From Acidimicrobiales bacterium (GTDB lineage Bacteria > Actinomycetota > Acidimicrobiia > Acidimicrobiales > Palsa-688), in contig JASHVH010000425.1 of assembly GCA_030039575.1 (NCBI GenBank), forward strand, positions 1-17,553: a stretch of 17,553 bases of DNA, in the 5' to 3' direction. Positions 1 to 7,128 of the stretch are shown here, piece by piece; positions within the stretch are counted from its first letter, which is position 1; every line of letters begins with the position of its first letter. The position numbers were made by a program, and so were the translations under genes. The notes under the pieces are model-generated. The model had not been told where the DNA came from. It made no database searches and saw only the letters and a list, made by a program, of their open reading frames with translations.

Positions 1-401
1 TGATGGGCGGCGGTCATCCATGGCGTCGTGTGCAAGAGAAGCGCCGTCCGTTGGAGCTCTTTCGCCCGGCCGATGCAGGCATCGACAAGGGCCCGGCCCA
101 CGCCGCGCCCCTGCGCCCGAGGTTCCACCGCGAGCATGCGGACCCCTGCCTCCCCGGGCTCCAAATGCTCGGCATACGGTGACGAGGCGTCGGGGACGAA
201 GGTCACGGATCCCACGAGGGCGTCCTCATCATCGGCCATGAGCGCGACCATGACCTCGGCCTCGCCGGCCCGGCGGGCCACGTCAGCAAGCACGGTGGCG
301 TAGTCGCCCAGGGTGTGCCCACCGGGGAGGGCGCGATAGGCGGCGACGACCAGCTCTCCCACGCGCTCGTACTCGCCGGGCCGCACCAGACGCACTTGCA
401 T
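1..401 (-). CDS. GNAT family N-acetyltransferase, 3' end outside the window
   Basis: The first 133 residues are visible, reading from the ATG at 401 down to the window edge without a stop. The protein starts MQVRLVRPGEYERVGELVVA, the usual opening strand of a GNAT fold. The acetyl-CoA-binding motif A is clear: a beta-4 strand (GVRMLAVEP) followed by RAQGRGVGRAL, the pyrophosphate-binding R/Q-x-x-G-x-G/A loop. The visible end, LLHTTPWMTAAH, matches the beta-5/alpha-4 part, where a Tyr-rich segment would follow. GNAT enzymes move an acetyl group from acetyl-CoA to an amine; the substrate cannot be told from this sequence. There is no purine-rich ribosome site before the ATG, but a TAGGGT box lies 8 nt upstream on the coding strand, so a leaderless transcript is possible. 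A likely gene relic ends 11 nt upstream. Confidence 0.85.
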   Translation of the reverse strand, partial: MQVRLVRPGEYERVGELVVAAYRALPGGHTLGDYATVLADVARRAGEAEVMVALMADDEDALVGSVTFVPDASSPYAEHLEPGEAGVRMLAVEPRAQGRGVGRALVDACIGRAKELQRTALLLHTTPWMTAAH

Positions 402-412
402 GGAGGAAAACC

Positions 413-653
413 CTAGGCGACAGGCGCTTCGCGGACGGCGCGATAACAGACCGTCGGCTGGTTGTTATCGCACGAGGTCGCAACCTGCGGAGGCCAACCG
501 CTGGGCGCCTGCGGGGTGGACGTCGCCGCGCTCCGAGAACGCGGCCGTGGCGGCCTGGTTAGCTGCGAACCGACCGGGGTCACTGTCGTAGTCGGCCGGC
601 CGGGCCGGTCCGACCTCATGCTCATTGTGGGCGTTGTTGCGGTGTCGCGGCAC
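413..653 (-). pseudogene. Possible relic of a SAM-methyltransferase-like gene with an internal deletion
   Basis: On the minus strand from about 615 to 465 one frame reads PADYDSDPGRFAANQAATA and then GDVHPAGAQRLASAGCDLVR before a stop. This is protein-like and resembles, from memory, the N-terminal helices of class I methyltransferases just before the SAM-binding Rossmann strand. A second frame then runs to a stop at 413 with the tail NQPTVCYRAVREAPVA, which looks like a C-terminus and sits 11 nt before the GNAT start, as the end of an upstream operon gene would. The simplest reading is a gene that lost its centre. The family assignment is a weak recollection; only the open, protein-like composition is seen directly. 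Confidence 0.28.
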
Positions 654-830
654 AAAGCCACTGTGGCCCCGGGAAAGCTGTCGTGCCTATCGGGCCTAAC
701 CTCTCACGGCCTTGATTTTTCCGGGCGCTTGTCCATTTGCGTTATCTCGTTCGTCGTAGTGGTGGCGCTGCGCACAGGGCGCAACGTAGATGGCAAACGT
801 AAATGGGAAACCACAGCGGGAGGAAGAAAA

Positions 831-992
831 ATGGAAGCAATCCTGGCCTACATGTTGTTGTGTGACCAGCAGGACCGCCTGAGCTATGGCAACGACACCA
901 GTACCCGTCCGGTGGCCGAGGCCCGCTGGTCTGGGCTGCGACTTTGGCCCGCCAACTCTTTCAGGCTGCCTGGCGCCTCCCGTCGTTCATAG
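831..992 (+). CDS. Possible small protein, 53 aa
   Basis: The ATG at 831 follows a good ribosome site (GGGAGG, about 8 nt upstream). The product begins MEAILAYMLLCDQQDRLSYG, a plausible amphipathic helix, but from about residue 27 the composition (RWSGLRLWPANSFRLPGASR) looks like random GC-rich sequence. It may be the intact start of a small gene whose 3' part has been replaced, or a chance frame with a lucky ribosome site. I do not recognise a family. Confidence 0.22.
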   Translation: MEAILAYMLLCDQQDRLSYGNDTSTRPVAEARWSGLRLWPANSFRLPGASRRS

Positions 993-1179
993 CGGCGCTG
1001 GACCAGGCCGGGGGAAGATGGCAGTGGGTGGCGCCAGCCGTTTCTTAGGGCCTCGTCGTTGACGGCCATTGGCCCTGCGTCCCCCGGGCTCGCACAAGTA
1101 CCCGCAAGGGACCAAGGCGCCGACGACGCGCGATGCAATTGCGAAACTCTGACTGTTGGCCCTAAGGCGTCGCCCTTCT

Positions 1180-1237
1180 GGGGCTGAAAAATGTTGTTGC
1201 GATTATATTTTCAGCCCCACTACACATTTTCAGCCCC
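1180..1237 (-). repeat. 58-bp three-arm repeat element, copy 1
   Basis: Read on the minus strand, the order is GGGGCTGAAAA, an 8-nt spacer, GGGGCTGAAAA again, a 17-nt loop, and TTTTCAGCCCC. The last two arms form an 11-bp perfect hairpin stem; the first arm is a direct copy that could compete for the same partner. Plus-strand arm positions are 1227-1237, 1208-1218 and 1180-1190. Spacing and arms match the copy at 9924-9981. It lies about 75 nt beyond the stop codon of the sigma-factor gene, in that gene's orientation. It is not a standard intrinsic terminator, because the T-run is inside the stem and no U-tract follows. Confidence 0.8.
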
Positions 1238-1312
1238 AACATGGGCACTCAATGCCTTATCGTCTCCCATGACGCCAGCGTCAAATCGGTAGAGATATCA
1301 AGGGCGGCGTCC

Positions 1313-2314
1313 CTACGGGCCAGTGCTCCTCAACGTCCGGGGCAGGCCGAAGCGGGCCAGGAGTGCCTTGTCGCCGAACCGCGTGAGCTGACATATCAGG
1401 TCGTCCCGGAGGGTGAGCACCATCAGTCCGTTCGCCCTCAGGAGCGGGCTGTGGGGGTCGGACAGGTAATACCCGAAGGCCGGTTGTCCATTGGCGCGGG
1501 TCGGGACCAGCTTGACTGGCCCACGGAAAAGACCGAGATTTTGGATGAAGTCGCCGATGGCTTGGGCGCCCCGGTATTCGATCGGCTCCGGGGGCATAGC
1601 CAAACGGGCGTCGTTGGTCAAGAGCTTGACCACCTCGTCGACCCGACCGGCCTGGAAGGCATCGACAAAGCGCTCCACCACGGCGGACTCTTGCACAGAC
1701 CGCGGCAGGGGGACGTGGTCGAGGTCACGGGGCTGCCGGAAGTCCCTTCTGGCCCGCTGCAGTGCACTGTTGACGGCTGCGGGGGTGGTAGCGAGGATCT
1801 GGGCCGTTTCCGCTGCGCCGAACCCGAGCGCGTCGCGCAGCACCAGCACGGCTCGTTGCTGAGGGGGAAGTTGTTGGAGGGCAGCAATGAAGGACAAGGC
1901 GACCGATTCTCTGGCCTCGTACCGTGCCTCGGGGCCGGTGACGGTGTCATCGAAGAGAGGGTCGGGGTAGGGTTCCAGCCACCATGGGTCGTCGCTCAGC
2001 GACGGGGTGGGCGTTGCTCGGAACCCGTCGTGGTGGTCGCGGCGGTTCGTGTCCCTGAGGTGGTTGAGGCACCGGTTGGTGGCGATGCGGTACAGCCAGG
2101 CTCTGAGGTTGCCGCCGTCGAAGCGGTCGAGTGCGCGCCAAGCCGACAAGAGGGTCTCCTGAACTAGGTCCTCGGCGTCGTGGATGGACCCGAGGATCCG
2201 GTAGCAGTGCAGTTGTAGCTCACTGCGGTACGGGCCCGTCAGCTCCCGGAATGCCTCACCGTCCCTGGCGCGGGCAAGGCTCAGGGTGTCCTCGTACGTG
2301 ATGCCAGGGCGCAC
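1313..2314 (-). CDS. ECF-type RNA polymerase sigma factor with SnoaL-like C-terminal domain
   Basis: The 333-residue protein directs RNA polymerase to a subset of promoters. Sigma region 2 spans about residues 18-88 (LQLHCYRILGSIHDAEDLVQ, then LYRIATNRCLNHLRD). Region 4 spans about 138-190 (LPPQQRAVLVLRDALGFGAA, then the helix-turn-helix around TTPAAVNSALQRAR). A further 130 residues (about 205-333, including AMPPEPIEYRG) look like the SnoaL/NTF2-like domain attached to SigG/SigJ-like and TIGR02960-like ECF factors. In related families this domain modulates activity in place of a classical anti-sigma factor, and no anti-sigma gene is visible next to it. The start is GTG at 2314 with a strong AAGGAGGAG just upstream. 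The target regulon is unknown. A 58-bp repeat element follows its 3' end. Confidence 0.9.
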   Translation of the reverse strand: MRPGITYEDTLSLARARDGEAFRELTGPYRSELQLHCYRILGSIHDAEDLVQETLLSAWRALDRFDGGNLRAWLYRIATNRCLNHLRDTNRRDHHDGFRATPTPSLSDDPWWLEPYPDPLFDDTVTGPEARYEARESVALSFIAALQQLPPQQRAVLVLRDALGFGAAETAQILATTPAAVNSALQRARRDFRQPRDLDHVPLPRSVQESAVVERFVDAFQAGRVDEVVKLLTNDARLAMPPEPIEYRGAQAIGDFIQNLGLFRGPVKLVPTRANGQPAFGYYLSDPHSPLLRANGLMVLTLRDDLICQLTRFGDKALLARFGLPRTLRSTGP

Positions 2315-2375
2315 TGCTCCTCCTTCGCTGATGCTGCCATGGGATAGAACACCAGCGGAGGCCGAGGTTCATCGC

Positions 2376-2591
2376 TTAATCGGGGGCGAGGGCCCCGGGC
2401 CACCGGCGCGGGCCGGCCGGGCAGGCCACGGCCTCATCGGCAGGCGCGACCGGGTCGGTGCCCTGGGGGGCGAACTTGAAGCGGCGCCGCGGCCTGGCCG
2501 CGGCTTTGCGGTGCGGGCCCGGCTCCCGCTCGACGATGCGCGTGGAGGTGCGCATTGGGTGGCCGAAGGTGGGTTCCTAAGGTTGGGCTAA
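2376..2591 (+). pseudogene. C-terminal relic of a NarL/DesK-type sensor histidine kinase
   Basis: The plus-strand frame reads GGEGPGPPARAGRAGHGLIG, then RRDRVGALGGELEAAPRPGR and GFAVRARLPLDDA. This matches the end of the HATPase_c domain in NarL/DesK-family kinases: the D-x-G-x-G ATP-lid region, the GHGL(I/L)GMRER block, the LGG-x-L-x-x-G-P-x-P-GGF block and the final V-x-x-x-LPL strand. Everything upstream (dimerisation His box, N box, membrane part) is missing. Between the sigma-factor start at 2314 and here there is no room for it. The GMRER motif is degraded to GRRDR. The relic runs to a stop at 2589-2591, overlapping the 3' end of the convergent nitronate monooxygenase gene. No response-regulator partner remains. 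Confidence 0.7.
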
Positions 2592-3550
2592 CCGCCCGCT
2601 GGCGCCAAGGACCGAAGCACCTGCTCAGCGCCTTGCACCAGTTGGGCCACGATGTCGCCGGCCGGGGGCACGTCGTCGATGAGGTCGACCGCCTCGCCGG
2701 CCCAGACCGGCTGCAGGGAGGGGTCCCCGTGGGACACGCCCGCTCGGTACCCGGTCAAGGCCTCCTGGTCGAGGGCGAGCTCGTCTTCCCGGCCCCGCCA
2801 CTGGTCCAAGAACGGGTTCCGCAAACTGCGCCCCGGGTACCGGGCCGGCCAAGAGTTGCCTAGAGCAATGTCGAGCACACCGCTCCTCAGGGTTTCGTCG
2901 CCCGTCCCCTCGACGATCGCTTTCACCACCTCGGGCCCCACCAACGATTCCTGGCTGGCTTCGAAGCGGGTACCGACGAGTGCTCCACCGGCGCCAAGGG
3001 CGAGGGCGGCGGCGAGCCCGCGCCCGTCGGCGATGCCACCCGCTGCGAGCACCGGTGCAGGCGCCACCATGTCCACGACTGCAGGGACGAAGGGGAGCGT
3101 TGAGCGCCGGCCTCCGTGCCCGCCCGCCTCCGTGCCCTGGGCGACGACCACGTCAGCCCCAACGTCAACGGCCCGGCGGGCCTCCTCGAGGTCCGTCACC
3201 TGGATGACAAGTAGCACTCCCGCCTGGAGGACCGTTCCGGCGAACGGGCCCGGGTCGCCGAAGCTCAGCATGACCGCCGCCGGCCCGCGCTCGAGGATGC
3301 CTTCCAGAGTGGGCTGGCTCAGCGCCCACGTGAGGAACCCGATCCCCCATGGGCGGTCGGTACGTTCGGCGAGCAGGCTCACCTGCTCTTGGCACCATTC
3401 GAGGTCTGCTCGCCCTCCGCCCACCAGGCCCAGGCCGCCGGCGTTGCTGACGGCGGCTGCCAGTGCGCCGCCGGCGCAGCCGCCCATCGGGGCCAGGACC
3501 ACCGGGTGTTGAACTCCCGCCAGTTCCGTAAACGCTGTGTGCAAGGCCAT
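2588..3550 (-). CDS. Nitronate monooxygenase (2-nitropropane dioxygenase family), FMN-dependent
   Basis: The 320-residue TIM-barrel flavoenzyme is of the NMO/COG2070 type, which oxidises alkyl nitronates to carbonyl compounds plus nitrite using FMN and O2. Visible family marks are the N-terminal PVVLAPMGG (17-24), the substrate/FMN loop AQGTEAGGHGG (137-147) with the proposed catalytic base His145, the phosphate-binding AAGGIADGRG (169-178), and GALVGTRF (189-196). The C-terminal part, with WPARYPGR and a helical end, is also typical. Length is normal. The start is the ATG at 3550; the ribosome site before it (GGGTG) is weak. It is transcribed from its own upstream gap and its 3' end abuts a kinase relic on the other strand. 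Some members act on propionate-3-nitronate or are enoyl reductases (FabK-like), so the true substrate is open. Confidence 0.88.
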   Translation of the reverse strand: MALHTAFTELAGVQHPVVLAPMGGCAGGALAAAVSNAGGLGLVGGGRADLEWCQEQVSLLAERTDRPWGIGFLTWALSQPTLEGILERGPAAVMLSFGDPGPFAGTVLQAGVLLVIQVTDLEEARRAVDVGADVVVAQGTEAGGHGGRRSTLPFVPAVVDMVAPAPVLAAGGIADGRGLAAALALGAGGALVGTRFEASQESLVGPEVVKAIVEGTGDETLRSGVLDIALGNSWPARYPGRSLRNPFLDQWRGREDELALDQEALTGYRAGVSHGDPSLQPVWAGEAVDLIDDVPPAGDIVAQLVQGAEQVLRSLAPAGG

Positions 3551-3694
3551 ACACCCATGATGTCGTGACCGGGAGCCGCCAGGTCAAGGGGGCCTTCGCG
3601 GAGAAGCCCGGGCCCAAGAGGGCCCTGAGGCGGGGGGCAGAAAAAGCGTAAGTTACTGCAGGGCGGGTTGGTCCCGGCACTTCCACCGCTTCTG

Positions 3695-3728
3695 TGACAC
3701 GCAAGCTCGCTAACACTCGCGGGTGTCA
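3695..3728 (-). terminator. Weak hairpin behind the XRE/NB-ARC regulator gene
   Basis: Inverted arms TGACAC (3695-3700) and GTGTCA (3723-3728) lie 20-54 nt beyond the regulator stop codon. Only 6 bp pair cleanly and no T-tract follows on the minus strand, so this is at best a Rho-dependent or weak terminator. The rest of 3551-3748 shows no gene and should contain the promoter for the nitronate monooxygenase gene. Confidence 0.25.
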
Positions 3729-3748
3729 GCGCCTTCGCCGTGCGACGG

Positions 3749-6556
3749 CTACCCGGGGGCCATAGGCCCCAACGCGAGGAGGACCGCGTGCTCGGGCGTC
3801 AGCCCCTTCCCTTCCTTCCAGGCGGTGGCGAAGCCGTCCTCGCCCAGCGCCTGCTGCGCCGCCGCCACGGTGGAGTCGACCGTGGCCCAACGGTACGGAG
3901 GGACAGGTGCACCCATCCGCCCCCGCCAAGCCAGTGCCGCGCCGGACAGGAGAGCGGACTCCCGGGCGTGGCCCTCGGCGACCATTACCCGGGCCACTTC
4001 TTCGAGGGCCGTTGCCACCAGGTAGTGCGGGCCGGCCGGCCAACTCTGGCGCAAACCCTCCTGCAACAAGGGAAGGGCGGCGGCGGTATGGCCGCGGTCG
4101 GCTTCGATTTGCCCGGAGAATAGCAGGGCCTCGGCCACCCCGACCCGTACCCCGTGCCGGCCGAACAGCTCCAGCGCCTCGCCCAGTAGCTCATGAGCCC
4201 GGTCGAAGTCGCCCCGCATGGCCGCTCCCACAGCGAGGCTGTTGAGCGAGTAACCGGTCCCCCAGAGGTGCCTGAGCTCGCGGCTCATCTTTAGGCTTTG
4301 GGAGCAGTAAGCCTCGAGCATGGGATGATCGCCCTTGTCCCGGGACACGTTCCCCAGGCCGAGCAAGGCGTAGGCTTCCCCGCTCCGGTCGCCTCGGGCG
4401 CGGTAGTGCTCCACGGCTTCCTCGTAGGCGGCCTGAGCCTCGTCGAACTGCCCGCGTTCCAGCATCACCAGCCCGAGGTACGTCCTGGCCGCCCCTTCGC
4501 TCCCAACCGGGAAATCAAAAGAGGCGGAGGGGACCACGGCCCGGTCCTCCGACCCGCGGGCCAGCTCGAGGCCCGTCTCGGCCAGGCGGAGGGCGTCGTC
4601 GTAACGGCCCCGGTCCCGCGCCATCCTGGCCCGGTGGGCCGTCACCCCGGCCACCCGGCCGCGCTGGCCCAACTGCTCGTAAAGCGGTAAGGCCTGCCCG
4701 AAAAGCGCCTCGGCGGCGCCGAAGTCGTCCTGGCCGTCCGCCAGCCACGCCGCCCCGGTCAGCGCCTCGGCCCGCACTCCGGCCGGCGCCTGCTCGGCCC
4801 CGGGTGCGCCCAGGAACAGCGCCAGCCAGCGCCGGCCTTCGCTCAGGTGGCCCCGGCGCTGCCAGAACACCCACAGCGCCCCCGACATCTCGAGCCCCAG
4901 ACCCGCCTGGCCGCTGTCGTGCGCCCAGCCCAGCGCCGCCCGCAGGTTGGCGTGCTCGGCCTCCAGCACAGCCAGCCAGGACTGCTCGTGCGGTCCCCCC
5001 AGGGCCTGGTTGGCCTCTTGGGCCAGGGACAGGTAGTACCGGGCGTGGCGGCGGCGGGCCTCGGGTGCTTCCAGGCTGGCTTCCAGCTCCTCCAGGGCGT
5101 AGGCCCGGACCGTCTCCAGCTGCCGGAACCAGATCGCCGCCTCGGCCCCTGCCGCTGGGGCCACGCCAGTACCCGGGCCGGGTGGCGAGGCGGCCTCCTC
5201 GTCGGTCCAGCCGCCCGGGCGCCCGTCCAGCTCACCGGCGAGGGGGCCGGCACCGGGCCCCCCCGTCTCCGCCACTTCCAGCAACTGGGCCTCGACCAGG
5301 GCGCTGAGCTGGGTGAGCAAGCCCGGGAAGGACGGGGGGGCGGTACTGGTGGCCTGGGCGTCCCTCCCGCTCGGCCCAAGCTCGCAGACCTCGGTGGCCG
5401 CGGCCAACGTGCACCGGCCGGCGAAGACGGCCAGGCGGCGGAACAGGGCCTGGTCCTCCTCCGAGAGGAGCCCATAGCTCCAGGCGATGACGTCGCGCAT
5501 AGTGCGCTGGCGGGCCGGCACGTCCCGGGGGCCCTCGCCCAACGCCCCCAGCGACGCCTTCAGGCGGGCCAAGAGGGCCGCCGGGGTCATCACGGGCAGC
5601 CGGGCGGCGGCCAGCTCGATGGCCAGGGGCAGCCCGTCCAGGCGGGCGCACAGGGACGAGACCGCCGGTGCGTTCGCCGGCGTAAGGGCGAAGTCCGGGC
5701 GGCGGGCGCGGGCCCGCTCTACTAACAGGGCCACTGCCGGCACCTGGCCAAGGACCTCGACCTCGAGCACCTGGCCTGCCACCGGTGAGGCCAGCGGCGC
5801 CACCGGGTACACCTGCTCGTCGCGCAGCCGCAGCGCCATACGGCTCGTCACCATGATCTGTAAGCCCGCGCCCTCCCGGCTGAGCTCCGCCACCGTCCCC
5901 GCGGCGGTGAGCACCTGCTCGAAGTTGTCGAGCAGGAGCAACAACTGGCGGTCGCGGAGGTGGTCGGCCACGGTCGCCAGGAGCGGCCTGCTGCCCTCCT
6001 CCGTCAACCCCAGGGCCTCGGCGATCGAAGCCGGTACCAACCCTGGGTCGCGGAGGGGGGCCAGGTCGACGAACACGACGCCATCTCGGTAGTGCTCGGA
6101 CACCGTGCCGGCCACCTCCAGCGCCAGGCTCGTTTTGCCGACCCCGCCCGGGCCGGTCAGGGTGAGCAACCGCCGGGCTTCGCCTCGGAGCAGCCTTACG
6201 ACCTCGGCCACCGCTTGTTCACGGCCGACGAGAGGGGGCAGGGCCCAGTTCCCGGCCGTTGGCCCCGTCCTGGGTGAGGGGCCGGCGCGGTCAGACCTTG
6301 ACGGTGAGGAGCGCCGCTGGGCCCAGGCGGCTGCCACCGCCTCACGTTCAGTGGGGCCCAGCTCGAGCGCGGCCGAGAGCTGCTTCAGGGTGTGCCAGCG
6401 GGGCCAGTTGCGGCCCCGTTCGATGTTCCTCACGGTGTCGACCGTCAAGCCGGCCTGCACCTTAGCCGCCAACGCCTGCTGGGTTAGCCCACGGCGCTCG
6501 CGATAGGCGCGGAGCAGGTTGCCGAGGTCGGTCCCGCCTTCTTCTCGATCAGCCAA
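3749..6556 (-). CDS. XRE helix-turn-helix / NB-ARC ATPase / TPR transcriptional regulator
   Basis: This 935-residue STAND-type signalling ATPase regulator has three parts. Residues about 11-70 are an XRE-type helix-turn-helix (LGNLLRAYRERRGLTQQALA, then NIERGRNWPRWHTLKQL). Residues about 108-420 are the NB-ARC ATPase, with Walker A TGPGGVGKTS (134-143), Walker B LLLLLDNFEQ (205-214), sensor MVTSR (235-239) and the GLPLAIELAAARL motif (308-320). From about 520 onward come TPR-like helical repeats rich in A/L/G. ATP and ligand binding on the TPR part is thought to switch such proteins. I chose the TTG at 6556, which has GGAG five nt upstream and places the helix-turn-helix near the N-terminus; the frame stays open upstream only by running through the tRNA-Pro gene. 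An acidic, Gly/Pro-rich insert lies at about 455-510. It is divergent from nothing nearby, so the target genes are unknown. Confidence 0.88.
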   Translation of the reverse strand: MADREEGGTDLGNLLRAYRERRGLTQQALAAKVQAGLTVDTVRNIERGRNWPRWHTLKQLSAALELGPTEREAVAAAWAQRRSSPSRSDRAGPSPRTGPTAGNWALPPLVGREQAVAEVVRLLRGEARRLLTLTGPGGVGKTSLALEVAGTVSEHYRDGVVFVDLAPLRDPGLVPASIAEALGLTEEGSRPLLATVADHLRDRQLLLLLDNFEQVLTAAGTVAELSREGAGLQIMVTSRMALRLRDEQVYPVAPLASPVAGQVLEVEVLGQVPAVALLVERARARRPDFALTPANAPAVSSLCARLDGLPLAIELAAARLPVMTPAALLARLKASLGALGEGPRDVPARQRTMRDVIAWSYGLLSEEDQALFRRLAVFAGRCTLAAATEVCELGPSGRDAQATSTAPPSFPGLLTQLSALVEAQLLEVAETGGPGAGPLAGELDGRPGGWTDEEAASPPGPGTGVAPAAGAEAAIWFRQLETVRAYALEELEASLEAPEARRRHARYYLSLAQEANQALGGPHEQSWLAVLEAEHANLRAALGWAHDSGQAGLGLEMSGALWVFWQRRGHLSEGRRWLALFLGAPGAEQAPAGVRAEALTGAAWLADGQDDFGAAEALFGQALPLYEQLGQRGRVAGVTAHRARMARDRGRYDDALRLAETGLELARGSEDRAVVPSASFDFPVGSEGAARTYLGLVMLERGQFDEAQAAYEEAVEHYRARGDRSGEAYALLGLGNVSRDKGDHPMLEAYCSQSLKMSRELRHLWGTGYSLNSLAVGAAMRGDFDRAHELLGEALELFGRHGVRVGVAEALLFSGQIEADRGHTAAALPLLQEGLRQSWPAGPHYLVATALEEVARVMVAEGHARESALLSGAALAWRGRMGAPVPPYRWATVDSTVAAAQQALGEDGFATAWKEGKGLTPEHAVLLALGPMAPG

Positions 6557-6635
6557 CCGCTCTCCAGCCCGTGGGCCAAGCCCCTCATAACCTGAGGTCA
6601 GGCTAGCTTTTCCGCCAGTGTCACTGCAGCAATAG

Positions 6636-6709
6636 TCGGGCGGGCGGGACTTGAACCCGCGACCCCCAGACCCCCAGTCTGGTGCGCTACCAAACTGCGC
6701 CACCGCCCG
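6636..6709 (-). tRNA. tRNA-Pro (anticodon GGG)
   Basis: A complete cloverleaf reads on the minus strand. The acceptor stem CGGGCGG (6703-6709) pairs with CCGCCCG (6637-6643). The D arm carries GCGC...GCGC. The anticodon stem CCAGA/TCTGG encloses the loop CTGGGGG, giving anticodon GGG. The T arm GCGGG/CCCGC has the TTCAAGT loop (6644-6660). The discriminator base is A (6636) and CCA is not encoded. It lies about 80 bp upstream of the XRE/NB-ARC gene. Confidence 0.96.
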
Positions 6710-6736
6710 TGCGTGGTGCGACAGCCGAGGCTAGCA

Positions 6737-6749
6737 GTTCACCGTGAAC
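6737..6749. promoter_or_regulatory. Perfect 13-bp palindrome between tRNA-Pro and the zinc-ribbon gene
   Basis: GTTCAC-C-GTGAAC is a perfect hexamer inverted repeat around one central base. It lies 28 bp upstream of the tRNA 5' end, where a -35/-10 region would be, and could be a protein site or chance. No clear -10/-35 pair for the tRNA was found. Confidence 0.25.
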
Positions 6750-6805
6750 GAACGCTCCCCGCCTTCTCCAACGCCGAACGAGGTGTGACACACAAGGCAG
6801 GGCTG

Positions 6806-7072
6806 TCAGACGTGCTTGGGCAGCCACTCGATCAACCAGTAGATCCTGTAGATCATGTAGACGGTCACCCCGAGCACCATGAGCTTGAAGTGCCATGGAG
6901 CACCTTTAGCCTTGGTGAGAGTGGTGGTCCCGTGCTCGGTCGGGGCAGGGGCGCCGGCCTCCCCTCCCCCGCCGGCGGGAGCCACCAACACTCGCCCGCA
7001 GGACGGGCAGGTCCCGCCCGCCCCCATGTCGGGTTGGTTCCAGAACTTGCTGCAGTCGTCACACCATGGCAA
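6806..7072 (-). CDS. Small membrane protein with N-terminal zinc ribbon
   Basis: This 88-residue protein starts MPWCDDCSKFWNQPDMGAGG and continues TCPSCGRVL. Cys4, Cys7, Cys22 and Cys25 form two CxxC knuckles expected to hold one zinc. A flexible Gly/Ala/Pro linker (30-57) leads to a single membrane helix (about 62-82, HFKLMVLGVTVYMIYRIYWL) and a short basic tail. Proteins of this layout are common but uncharacterised in actinobacteria. The TTG start at 7072 has GGAGG nine nt upstream; the nearby ATG is out of frame. It lies 56 bp behind the HK1 stop on the same strand, so it may be the third gene of the RR1-HK1 transcript, though that context is not proof of a signalling role. Confidence 0.8.
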   Translation of the reverse strand: MPWCDDCSKFWNQPDMGAGGTCPSCGRVLVAPAGGGGEAGAPAPTEHGTTTLTKAKGAPWHFKLMVLGVTVYMIYRIYWLIEWLPKHV

Positions 7073-7128
7073 TGCGCCTGGCCTCCACCCTCACCAGGCT
7101 ACGCCCGCCGGCGAACTGACGCGAACCG

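Larger units (their letters stand above)
402..1312. other. Gene-poor stretch with relics and one repeat element
   Basis: No intact gene is convincing between the GNAT gene and the sigma factor. The stretch holds a possible methyltransferase relic (413-653, minus), a 53-codon open frame with a good ribosome site (831-992, plus) and the 58-bp repeat element (1180-1237). A longer plus-strand frame over 462-992 has a composition unlike a normal protein and is taken as chance. No tRNA or transposase is visible. It reads like decayed DNA. Confidence 0.5.

Noticed and set aside
462..992. 176-codon plus-strand frame as one gene
   Set aside because: The first two thirds have no protein-like pattern and no ribosome site; only the last 53 codons start sensibly.
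1241..2167. 308-codon plus-strand frame
   Set aside because: It is the antisense of the ECF sigma factor, whose family motifs are clear on the minus strand.
4847..5725. 292-codon plus-strand frame
   Set aside because: It is a shadow of the NB-ARC/TPR regulator in high-GC DNA, rich in Gly/Arg/Gln and without domain marks.
6557..6703. N-terminal extension of the XRE/NB-ARC regulator to a start at 6703
   Set aside because: This part is the tRNA-Pro gene and its flank read in frame (GSAPDWGSGGRGFKSRP is a typical translated tRNA); the TTG at 6556 has a ribosome site and fits the domain start.
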